Below are positions 49,133 to 60,900 of a stretch of 64,000 nucleotides of DNA, piece by piece. The stretch's first letter is position 1. The number at the start of each line of letters is the position of its first letter. The stretch comes from Halocaridina rubra (taxonomy: Eukaryota > Arthropoda > Malacostraca > Decapoda > Atyidae). The DNA lies in NCBI GenBank assembly GCA_037179515.1, contig JAXCGZ010003825.1, forward strand, positions 82,501-146,500, written 5' to 3'. The notes under the pieces were generated by a model. That model searched no databases and was not told the origin of the DNA. It saw only the letters and a list, made by a program, of their open reading frames with translations. The translations under genes and the position numbers were made by a program.

Positions 49133-50578
49133 AGTTATTACCTGAAGGACCCTATTTAACAACAAATCTGTACAAGAAATGTACGACAACTTTTGTGAGG
49201 AATATGGGAAGATAGCAGATTGTTGCATATCTTCCACCAAAGTAGGAGTTATTCATACCAGAGAGAAATGGTTCAATAATGATTGTAAGAGAGCTAAGGA
49301 GTGGAGAGACAAATGCTGGAAAGGGTATAGAAAAAGCATCACTGCCTGGTAGACTTATAAAAGAACAAGAAATGATTATCTAAGTAAAACAAGATATGCA
49401 GAGAGAGACTATGAAAGGGATATCACCAGGAAGGCTAGAGAAAATCCCAAACTTTTTCACAGCTTTATCAGAGGAAAACTGGATGGAAAAGTACAAGTTT
49501 TAAAGCTAAAGAGAGCTGATGGAAGCATCACTGAGACGGAAGAGGAGAACTGCGAAGAATTGAACAAGGAGTTTCAGTCAGTATTTACAGCAGAAAACAC
49601 CCTCCCCCTCAGATTGCAGAGATAGGAGTTCATAAGCCGGTATTAGACAACATCTTTTCAGCCAAAGAGATATGCAAATCACTGATGGAGTTAGATGCTA
49701 CAGTCCTGATGATATATCCCCGTATGTACTTGCGAAATTTGCTAAATTAAATTCAGTGGCACTAAGTATCATATATGAAAATTAGTTGAAACCAAGGCAG
49801 ATTCCAAGATGCTGGAAACAAGCGAACGTGGTACCTATCATCAAAAAGGGAAGGAGGGATACGGCTTTAAACTATAGACCTGTTTCCTTGACCAGCATAG
49901 TTTGCAAAGTTATGGAAAACTACTGAGAATCACATCTCTCTTCATTTGGAATCCTTCAACTTTTTGTCATTGAGACAACATGGCTTCAGAGAAGGTAGAT
50001 CATCAGTAACAAACTTATTAGAATCTTATGACGAGGTAAGCCGAATTTTACAGGAAAGATAGGGCTGGGCAGATTGTATATTCCTAGACTTCCAGAAAGC
50101 ATTTGACATGGTCTCACACGGGAGACTTATTAAGCTGCAAGCAATAGTGAGAATAGGTGGAAAAGTCTTGAAATGGATAAAAACTTTCTTAGAAGGAAGA
50201 GAATAGAGGATTAGAGTAAGACACTCAGTGTCCGAATGGAGAAGAGTTAGTAGTGGAGTTCCACAGGGTTTAGTTTTAGGGCAATTTTTGTTCCTTGTAT
50301 ATGTAAATGGCCTATCAGTCTGTAAATTCATTCATAAATATGTTTGCAGATGAAGCAAAGATTGTGGAGAAAGTAAGAAACGAGAACACTGGTAGAGATC
50401 TACCGGAAGACCTATATAGTCTACATGAGTGGTCAGAAAAGTGTGTAATGAAATTCAATAATTCTAAATGTAAGGTGTTGAGAATGGGTACAAGTACAAG
50501 AAGGTCCAAGCTTGAATACTCAATGGCAGGAGCAGAACTTCAAGAGACAGAGAATGAGAGAGATCTAGGAGTAAACAT
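49133..50578 (+). mobile_element. CR1/L2-like LINE, copy E, interrupted by (AT)n
   Basis: Starts at the equivalent of copy A 39586 (LFNNKSVQ region) and is collinear with it to gatctaggagtaaacata, where a 0.6-kb (AT)n tract takes over. The 3' part is not seen on the other side. It has many stops, including within the RT (QER*GWAD, GRE*RIRV), so it is older than copy B. Confidence 0.8.
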
Positions 50579-51196
<618 letters not shown>

Positions 51197-51503
51197 TTAA
51201 GAATCAAGAGGTTGATGATTACTCTTTATTTCTCCTACTTCTTCGTTGGAATGGTGAAGAAGTAGCATAGCAATCTTGTGAAACGTACTCTCATTACTGT
51301 CCACACGTTTATCATCTCCCTCTTAGACCCTTTCAGAATTGACGACACAAATTTCTGAACCTCTTTAATGGGGAAGGTGAATTCTTTAATTTCTCATTTA
51401 GTACTTTCATATGTTAAGCCCAACACCATAATTTCCAATTTCTGAATATTCTCAGATGGCTCCCCACAACATGGTAATCATATTTATCTCCTGATGGAAT
51501 GAT

Positions 51504-51749
51504 TAACTATGTTTTTACCCAAATCTTCTCACATTTGAAAATTGACCCTAGTCTGGGGATCCTGAAGACAACGGTCTATAGGTAGGTATCCCATGTAAAT
51601 CTTTCTTTGACATATCCAAGTTTGACTAACTATGTTTTTACCCAAATCTTCTCACATTTGAAAATTGACCCTAGTCTGGGGATCCTGAAGACAACGGTCT
51701 ATAGGTAGGTATCCCATGTAAATCTTTCTTTGACATATCCAAGTTTGAC
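51504..51749. repeat. Tandem duplication, 123 bp x2, nearly identical
   Basis: taactatgtttttacccaaa starts at 51504 and again at 51627, followed by the same sequence through catatccaagtttgac. Almost no differences, so a recent event. Confidence 0.9.
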
Positions 51750-52318
51750 GGTGTGGGAATTTGGTACAGAAATGGATGTGACTTCTGAGATCCTGAGACA
51801 GCTAGTTGGGTTTCCAGAGGACGGGAAACTTTCCTATACTTGGGAATTGGTTTATAACCCAAGAGGGATGCCCCATTTGCAAGCATTGCTCTCCCCATTT
51901 TTTCACTTCTCTTTTTGGAATTAAGTGGCAGCTAAAGGGATTTCACAATATCAGTTTTAGAAGCTGTGAAATGGGACCTCACAAAGTTATGATTACTACT
52001 TCAGCTAACAATGGCAGTTCTAACAACACTCCGGCTACAAAAGTTTGAGATTTAGCTGTACAGACATCCTTAGAGCACTCTGCAATAAACTCTGTACTTG
52101 GAGACTTTGCCAAAGTTCAGGTGAACTATTCTCCCATTCCACTTCTCTCCGAAGATTTTCCCTGTGACTGACCAATCTCTTTTCATGAAAAGCCCAACAA
52201 AAACCTCTATCTTTCAGGAATTCTTGGTGGTCCACTTCCCACTAAAAGCTGTCAGTGTTTGTCACTTACCCACACAGAATGTTTGTTGCCCCAGTATATT
52301 CCAGGACTTTTAACGCCA
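51750..52318. other. Intergenic, nothing recognised
   Basis: Short overlapping open frames on both strands, none resembling a known protein. Confidence 0.4.
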
Positions 52319-52661
52319 CATCATGCCTACTGTCCACTAGGTTGTTGATCACGTGTCTTAGGTTCGAGTCCTGGTCAGGTATAAAATATGATACATGTTT
52401 TCACATAAGTTAATGTGTTTCTTTGATTATCATTGATGCCTATATAGACTGGGATTTGAATTGAATGCGAAAACGAGGTTAAGAGAAGCTGTAATATGAA
52501 CAAAGAATGAATGTGTTCATTCTGAGCAAAGCAATTAGCTTGCTTCTTTTTTTAGACCTTCATTGGTGTAGTTGGTAGTGCCTTGGCAGTCATTATGCGT
52601 CTTAGGTTTGAGTCCCAGTCAGGGGTAAAATATGAGTCATGTTTTCACGTGTGTTTACCTG

Positions 52662-52670
<9 letters not shown>
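52319..52670 (+). repeat. Related tRNA-like SINE dimer (diverged)
   Basis: Two tRNA-like heads (B boxes GGTTCGAGTCC near 52359 and GGTTTGAGTCC near 52603) joined by a body with gggatttgaattgaatgcga and ctgtaatatgaac. The body is the diverged counterpart of the 276-bp unit at 55901. It ends at (AT)n. Confidence 0.65.

Positions 52671-52673
<3 letters not shown>

Positions 52674-52753
<80 letters not shown>
52674..52753. repeat. (AT)n microsatellite
   Basis: Follows the SINE-like dimer. Confidence 0.95.
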
Positions 52754-52755
<2 letters not shown>

Positions 52756-53034
52756 GTAAAAGTAATCTAATAAATACAGCATTTATTTACAAATTGTTTA
52801 TTTAAGCATAGGTAAAATAAACTTCTAATTCAATATATTTAATTAGAGGATTTTTCATCTCAAAATCTGATATTAGTAGTTTGCTTCAAAAATGAGGTGG
52901 TGTTTGTTTGAAAGCCAGATATGGATCGTACCATAACCAACTGATATTGGACAGAATTAACCTTCAAATGGAATACTCTAACAAGTTACCTACAAAGACA
53001 CCATTAAACTACTTAAGGGTGGTACCAAGAGTGT

Positions 53035-53285
53035 AGAGAGAATTTTCAAAGAAAGTAGAAAGAGGATTACTGTGGTCAGGCCATATAATGCGAAAAGAAG
53101 ATAATTTACATTAGAATGCTACAGATATGGAGGTGGAGGGGAGGAGAGGAATAGGAAGGCCAAAGCTCCAATGGAAGGGTAATATAGCAAATGATATTTG
53201 AGACATGCGAGAGAGCAAAAGGTGGAAGAGGATAGTAGAGGAACAGCAACCCTACATAGAAATGGGTAAAAGCTGAAGACAAAGG
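53035..53285 (+). mobile_element. RTE-like LINE 3' scrap
   Basis: Fragments RGLLWSGHIMRKEDN and GIGRPKLQWKG match the [14 protein letters not shown] ... KTKRRW end of the RTE element at 41797. It is heavily mutated. Confidence 0.55.
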
Positions 53286-53289
53286 AGTG

Positions 53290-54820
53290 GGATAAAGCTT
53301 TCAGGGAACAATGGAAGTCATAATTTCAAACCTTGAATAAGATTTAATTACTGCCAACACACTATGAAGGGTTAAAGTAATCTTGAGTTTGATAACTGTA
53401 AGTTAATAATTGTGAAAATACGACAATGGCAGAGATGAATGAGATTATGATGGACCTAAAGGGGAGGATTTGGAAATAATTATCCATATCACAATTCTTC
53501 AATAAGGGATGATTATCCTCTAAGGTAAGTCAGGATACCCATGCAAGATTAAAAGCCAAAAAGTCCCTGGTCATTAGATAAGGATAAACTTCAAAACCTT
53601 TTATATCAAGTCTGAATTCAAGAATTCCTTGTGGGATATAGAACCAACAATTGCACGTTAGGATATGAAAGTGGCTAAGTATTACTGTCTGGATTTTAAT
53701 TTTTGTCCATCTATGAGGCAGACCCTAAAGGGGATATTCATTTGAAGGTCACCACCCATCCTGGAAATATCCGAATATGGTCGATATGGGAGGGGGCCCA
53801 GCAAGACGGTATAAATTTTTGTTGTAATATTCCACTTATTTCTATGTTTCTTGTTCTTTGTAATTTGTTTCAGATTAGTGTGCATTTTTCTTTAAACTAC
53901 TGAATTTTCTAATTTTACATTTTAGTTTATAAAAAGGCTATAGAAAACATAATACATATCTATTACACATTTTTAAAATTAAACATGATACTATGCGTAG
54001 CACTAACACTAAAGTAAACACTATATATCACATTTTCTCTCAAACTCTGTATAGATCTAAATAAGAGATTACATATTCCACTGAAAATGGCAAACGTGAG
54101 AGAATACATGCTAAAGTAGAATTAACTTATCTGTTATTAGGAGGCTTAATCAATGTAACTTCTTCATATCCATGAGAGAATAATAACTCTTGTAGTTTGG
54201 GTCCATTAAAGGCAAAAGAGCCCTGACTTTCAAGTTGCACCAGTTGCTTATGTACTGTATCTGTCTTTATCAGACTGTAACACCAAATCAAATTTTAGCC
54301 TTACAAACACACACATACGGATTTACAAAGCAAGTATCTAAAAGAGGCTAAATCATTGTTTCTTCAGATTACAGGAATGTTCGTGAAAAGAAAGAGGAAT
54401 GTATTGGTAATAAGTGAAAAAGGCGTATATGGGTGAGGGCTCTAAATCAACCACACCCCTTAAAGGAATTGCAGCCTCTGTATATGTATGTATATCTTAT
54501 TACTATTTTATGTATATCTTACAACTATAGTAATATCAAGGCTGTTCTGCCAGACAGCCAAGGAAACGTCAACAATAACAACTAAAGTAATATACTATAT
54601 TCTGTCAAGAGTAGAGCAGAAAGGATCATGAAAAGATCTTAGTATCATGGTCATGGTATAAATGTTACTTCTTGGAAGTCAAACTTCATATAGGTAAGAA
54701 CCAGATCACTTGCAAATTTTAAGAGATGACTATATAAAATACAGATTGGCTTTTAAACATACAGCCTAGGAAGGAAGACTTTCAAGTCTGTATTCCCATT
54801 CAAAGGAGTTTCAGCATTCA
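53290..54820. other. ORC4 downstream region
   Basis: AT-rich, no gene recognised; likely includes the ORC4 3' UTR on the minus strand. Confidence 0.4.
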
Positions 54821-54982
54821 TTACAATAATGAAGAACATGCCCACTGCTCTATATCAGTTGGTATATTTGGTAGTTGAGGAATGGCTTCAACGATTTGCA
54901 ATGGAGTCATCATAAGTTGCAATAGCTGATACTCCTGTCTAATTCCCCGGGTACTGTCAACACACCGAACTAACTCTAAACT
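54821..54982 (-). CDS. ORC4: ORC4 terminal exon
   Basis: The acceptor is gtttttttttccag before 54982; the stop codon is at 54821-54823. It encodes 53 residues, SLELVRCVD to the conserved C-terminal TDIEQWACSSLL. The preceding 3.7-kb intron contains the 276-bp tRNA-like array. No clear AATAAA was found close downstream on this strand. Confidence 0.93.
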   Translation of the reverse strand, partial: SLELVRCVDSTRGIRQEYQLLQLMMTPLQIVEAIPQLPNIPTDIEQWACSSLL

Positions 54983-57900
54983 CTGGAAAAAAAACAAAAA
55001 ACTATGGTGAGTATAAAAAACTCTGTAAAAGAATATTCCTACAAAAAAGTAAACTAAAACCATAGGGTTCTCCACAGTGAAATTTCAAAAACTAGTCTCC
55101 TGATGGGTGTTTTTTTTCTCACTAACACTGAAAATATCTTTTATCAATGATATAAATGTATTTATAATTTAAAATTTCTTTGCTTAGAAAATTTAAATTC
55201 TCAACTGTTCTTAAACTAAAAATTAATTTCTTAAATCCTGCAAAGAACTTTCCTTACAAATATTTATGCTATAACCTTTAGTTCTAACCACCCACATCAA
55301 AATATAGCTCCATATCCACTCTCAAATCCAAGGAAGAAATTAAAAACTCTTACCATATCCTCTTTTTATACTATCTTGAAATGCCTTTCCTCATTACTGA
55401 TATTTCGTATTCTGTCACAAGCCTCGTAGCATGATTAAGGATTTTTTTCCAATTTGTTACGAGGTTTCCTTAAGTAACGATTCCAGTAGGGTGCCATTTA
55501 TATGCATTTTCAATGACAAATATGCCAACACACTCTGAAATTCACTTAGCTTCTTTCCTGCTTTTGTAAACTAAACGTGGGGTTTCTTGTACCCTTGCCA
55601 ATTCTAATTACTTTACATTTTGAAGTAGTGAATCTCATTAACCACTTGTCTGACCACTCATAAAAATCTGAGGTCTTCCTGATGTTATATACCACTATCA
55701 TGTCTTTTATTCTTTTTGCATACTCTGCATCATGAGTAAGCATCTTTAGAAATGCAATTATTGATTGGCAGACCATTTACACATACTGTAGAGGGTACAG
55801 AAGTGGCCCTATACACAATCCCTTTGTTACATCACTGCTAACACTCTTCAAGTTAGACAATCCTTGTCTTACTTTGACCCCTGCTCATTTCCTCCTTTAT
55901 GTATAGCCCGAATGAGATTGGGAATTGAATTAAATGCGAAAATGAGGCCACGAGTGAGGTTGGGGAATCTGTAATATGAACATAAGGCATTCAGATAGAA
56001 TGCGTTCATTCCTTAGTACTGCATAGCAGATATATCTTATAAGGTTGGATTCCTTTTTACCTTCTGTGGTGTGTAGTTGGTAGCACCTTGACTTAGTAAT
56101 TATAAGTCCTAGGTTCAAGTCCCAGTCGGGGTAAAAAATGATTCATGTTTTCATATATGTAATGTGCTTATTTGATTATTGTGTAGCCCGAATGAGATTG
56201 GGAATCGAATTAAATGCAAAAATGAAGCCACGAGTGAGGTTGGGGAATCTGTAATATGAACATAGTGGCATTCAGATAGAATGCATTCATTCCTAAGTAT
56301 AGCAGATATAAGCTATAAGGATGGATTCCTTTTAACCTTCTGTGGTGTGTAGTTGGTAGCGCCTAGACTTAGTAATTATAAGTCCTAGGTTCAAGTCCCG
56401 GTCGGGGTAAAAATGATTCATGGTTTTACATATGTAATGTTCATATTTGATTATTGTATAGCCCGAATGAGATTGGGAACTGAATTAAATGCGAAAATGA
56501 AGCCACGAGTGAGGTTGGGGAATCTGTAATATGAACATAGTGGCATTCAGATAGAATGCGTTCCTTCCTAAGTATAGCAGATATAAGCTATAAGGTTGGA
56601 TTCCTTTTAACCTTCTGTGGTGTGTAGTTGGTAGTGCCTTGACTTAGTAATTATAAGTCCTAGGTTAAAGTCCCAGTCGGGGTAAAAAATGATTCATGTT
56701 TTCACATATGTAATGTGCTTATTTGATTATTGTATAGCCCAAATGAGATTGAGAATTGAATTAAATGCGAAAATGAAGCCACGAGTGAGGTTGGGGAATC
56801 TGTAATATGAACATAGTGGCATTCAGATAGAATGCGTTCATTCCTAAGTATAGCAGATATAAGCTATAAGGTTGGATTCCTTTTAACCTTCTGTGGTGTG
56901 TAGCTGGTAGCGCCTTGACTTAGTAATTATAAGTTCTAGGTTTAAGTCCCGGTCGGGGTAAAAAAATGATCCATGTTTTCACATATGTAATGTGCTTATT
57001 TGATTATTGCATAGCACGAATGAGATTGGGAATTGAATTAAATGCAAAAATGAAGCCACGAGTGAGGTTGGGGAATCTGTACTATAAACATAGTGGCATT
57101 CAGATAGAATGCGTTCATTCCTAAGTATAGCAGATATAAGCTATAAGGTTGGATTCCTTTTAACCTTCTGTGGTGTGTAGTTGGTAGCGCTTTGACTTAG
57201 TAATTATAAGTCCTAGGTTCAAGTCCAGGTTGGGGTAAAAAATGATTCATGTTTTCACATATGTAATGTGCTTATTTGATAATTGTATAGCCCAAATGAT
57301 ATTGGGAATTGAATTAAATGCGAAAATGAAGCCACGAGTGAGGTTGGGGAATCTGTAATATGAACATAGTGACATTCAGATAGAATGCGTTCATTCCTAA
57401 GTATAGCAGATATAAGCTATAAGATTGGATTCCTTTTAACCTTCTGTGGTGTGTAGTTGGTAGCGCCTTGACTTAGTAATTATAAGTCCTAGGTTCAAGT
57501 CCCGGTCGGGATAAAAAATTATTCATGTTTTCACATATGTAATGTGCTTATTTGATTATGGAGTAGTCATGTTGTTTGGATGAAATATGAATTTCTGCCA
57601 AGAAAAAGTTTACAATGCCAAACTTAAAGGAGGTAAGTGTAAAAGATGTGAACTATGAAAAAGATACAGTGGTGACTATGGCAAACCAAAGACAGACACA
57701 ATCAAGCCCTGTTCAACCATTTGGTACTTCTTGTCCTGAATGCAGAGGAGCTTTCAAAGCTGAAAGTGGATTCCTAATCTACCCAGAGGTTCAAAGATAA
57801 AGGAAAAAGCAACATTCCAAGAACTCGTGGGATTGCCATAATGATAATAAACACATTTTCAAAACGATGCCATATCCTGTTGGAGCTAGAAGGTAACAAC

Positions 57901-60900
57901 AATAATAAAAATAGGAAAAATATCTTTAACATACCTTGCATATCTTAAGTCCTTCAGCTGTTCTGTGGCAAGGAAAAAATTAAATTTAAGGGTGAAGGGA
58001 GGAGCAGCCACTACCTCACGTATCCCTTTTTCAATCTAAAAGGGAGTACCTTAAAAAGGGGATATCATTAGAGGTTCCGTTATTGCGCTACAGAACAACT
58101 AAATCAGTGTCTAGGTGTAATATAACATACATTTTCTCAGCATTCACTTCTTCCACAGGATCAAGCTGAAGAAATACAATTTTCAGAAACTTTGCTCATG
58201 CCAAGCTGACACAAATAAAAAAAAGCATAAGTCCATGAGTATATTAATTTCCACTTTTTCTTCTCTGGGAGTCTAAAAGTGGGATAGAAAGCCCATCTGG
58301 ACAATCCTTGTGCCTTCAAAACTTTAGAAATTCTCTACTCTAGCCCTAAACATTTACAGCAGCTCTCTTCCCTACCAAATCTTTTACTTCACTATTAACT
58401 GATCACAAATCTTCACAAAGTGGAGCTTGAAATGGTAGCGACTCTAATGCTGCAGCAGTTGCCAGAATGACATCCTGAAAACAGACTTCGAAAAGCTTGT
58501 TGCTACTGATATATACCAGCCATTCTTTCTGTCTTCCATTTCAATAATAATTTGGACAATTTCCATTTACATGGGGTTTTCTAAAGAAAAAACTGGAAAC
58601 ACAAGCAATTAAAATTATATGAATAAAGTATATGATAACAGTAATGATAAAAATTAGTAAACAGAATAATACCTTAAGTTGATCAAAAGCCTTGAAAATA
58701 ACTGGTCGATCATAGCTCTGCATCGATGATTTCTTGTGAGAAAACTTCATATATTCACGATAGATCATCTCAAAGTTAAAAGGCTCCCCTTCATAGACTG
58801 TCGTCAAATGTTTCATGGCAACTACCTGGTTAAGATAGTACCTATCATATAAAAAGTAATTCATATACTGTACACTATTATTATAAAGCATTTAGTCTGT
58901 ATGCTATTCTATGCAATATAGTTTTACGTCAAGAAAACTGAACCATTTCCATCTTACTTTCTTCAGCTTAATATTAAAATTCCCACTTATCATTAAACAC
59001 ACTAATAAGGTACAGTAATCACATTTATCCACACATAATTCTTCCCAACTGTGCCTTTCATGAAGAGTATATAAAAGACGGGATTTAACCTCTTCTTTGT
59101 CAATGTACTGCATAATGGAAGGTGACATTCCTTCAAACAGACGAATGGATTTGAGAATAATATTAAATAATACTTCCTGGTTGTGCACTATCAACTTAAT
59201 GCATTCTATATTTGCAAATTTCACATAATACAAACCTTTAATGTTAATTATAATGGTCTCAGCTTAACATTAGGCTATCAGCAAATTGACTACATTCCAG
59301 TTGCCAATTTTCTCCTTCAGGTTTAACTGACACATCTCATCCAATCTGAAGACCCCAGGTATATATGTTGTATATCACACAACTGTCTTACAGTACATAA
59401 AATAACAATAAGACATATGCTACAAGACTGTGTATTTTCTTCAAATCCGTGAAATAAGTGCACATAATACTAATGAAAAACTACATTGCTAATATCCAAT
59501 TCATAGGAAGTGACAACTATATATTTCACTTTTTTTCTAAGGCTTGTTTTATCTTCACAAAATACTGTACACATTAAATGTGACATACTCATTTGGTCAT
59601 TACTTAGTTACAACCTCTGATTAGTACACCATACTAAACGAGTTATGGCACAAGTCTTTGTCCTGTTCATAAATAACCTTCATTTTATTGATGTAACACA
59701 GCAGATGCCGGAAATTTCCCCATATCAAGCACGCTGACAACTTCTGAAACCATGTATGTCTCTACAATCCGTCCCTCTTCATACAAAATATTCCCTTGTT
59801 TACTTATGCCTAAGAATGACAACACTGCTTCTCATATATTAATGTAGCTAATTAGTTCCTAAACAAATATTCTCTCTCTCGAAGGTAACAAGACTTGAAA
59901 CCATGCTTCCCTCACCTCCTCCTTATTTACCTTTACAACACTTAGTACATTTCCTCCTTTAAATAATTACTTTCTGTTTCTCTTCCATTTTTCTCCTAAC
60001 ACCTTCATTGTTTTAATTTTATCTACAATCCCTGCTCTTTCCCAGAATCATTTTCTAAAGGATATTTTTTCTAACAAAACACAATTTGTATATTATTTGC
60101 AATACACTGAAACTTCGTGGAACTATCATTTAGGAATTTCCAGTGTCTCCCCTTTTCAACTGAATGCTCTTCAGTTCTTCTGTTAGGTAAAGAATAATGT
60201 TCCCAAAATGTCTATACATTTCTTATCCATCAATTCTAACTTTAGATGGCCATTTCACCATTATTATGTACTTAAATCACCATACTCTATCCATCTTCTA
60301 TATTCATATGATTTGTACCTCTTACTTTAGCTCATACCCTGTATGGTTTCATACTTATATTCCAATTTGATTACTACTCTTGCTAGTGTGGATTTTCCAA
60401 ACACCACCACATCATACAATATATTACAATTCAGTCTTACTTCAATGGCTATACAGTATGGTCTTTTGCTCATTTTTTTTTTATTCTCTCCTATTACTTT
60501 TTGCCAAACGTGTTTTGCTAAATCCAAGGGTAATATTAACAACATATTCTCGTCTGCACTTATTTCTAAAAACCTACTACCTCAAATATAAATTGTTCAT
60601 ACTTAATGCAAACTTGAAAGAACGCATTATCCTCACGTGTTCACTCCACCAAAGCACACTAAAATTTGTTTTCTTGTACAACTATGAACTGGTATCAATT
60701 AATTTTAGCATTATTTAAAAAGAAAAAGTATTTGAAAATAACACTTACCAAGCAGATCTGAAGAGTTGATAATCCTTGTAAGATACTGATTTTAGCTTCA
60801 ACATTTATGAGCCGTTGAGCTTCAGATAACATATGATGTGTAAGATGCGGCTTTTTGGCACTTACCTGACTAATACCCAACAACTGAAATTTATAATTGT

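Noticed and set aside
55901..57560. Six functional tRNA genes
   Set aside because: The heads have A- and B-box similarity but no convincing cloverleaf with anticodon stem and acceptor pairing; the rest of each unit is SINE-like.
58904..59233. 109-codon minus-strand frame inside an ORC4 intron
   Set aside because: Does not match ORC4, and the neighbouring exons join in phase without it. No recognised domain.
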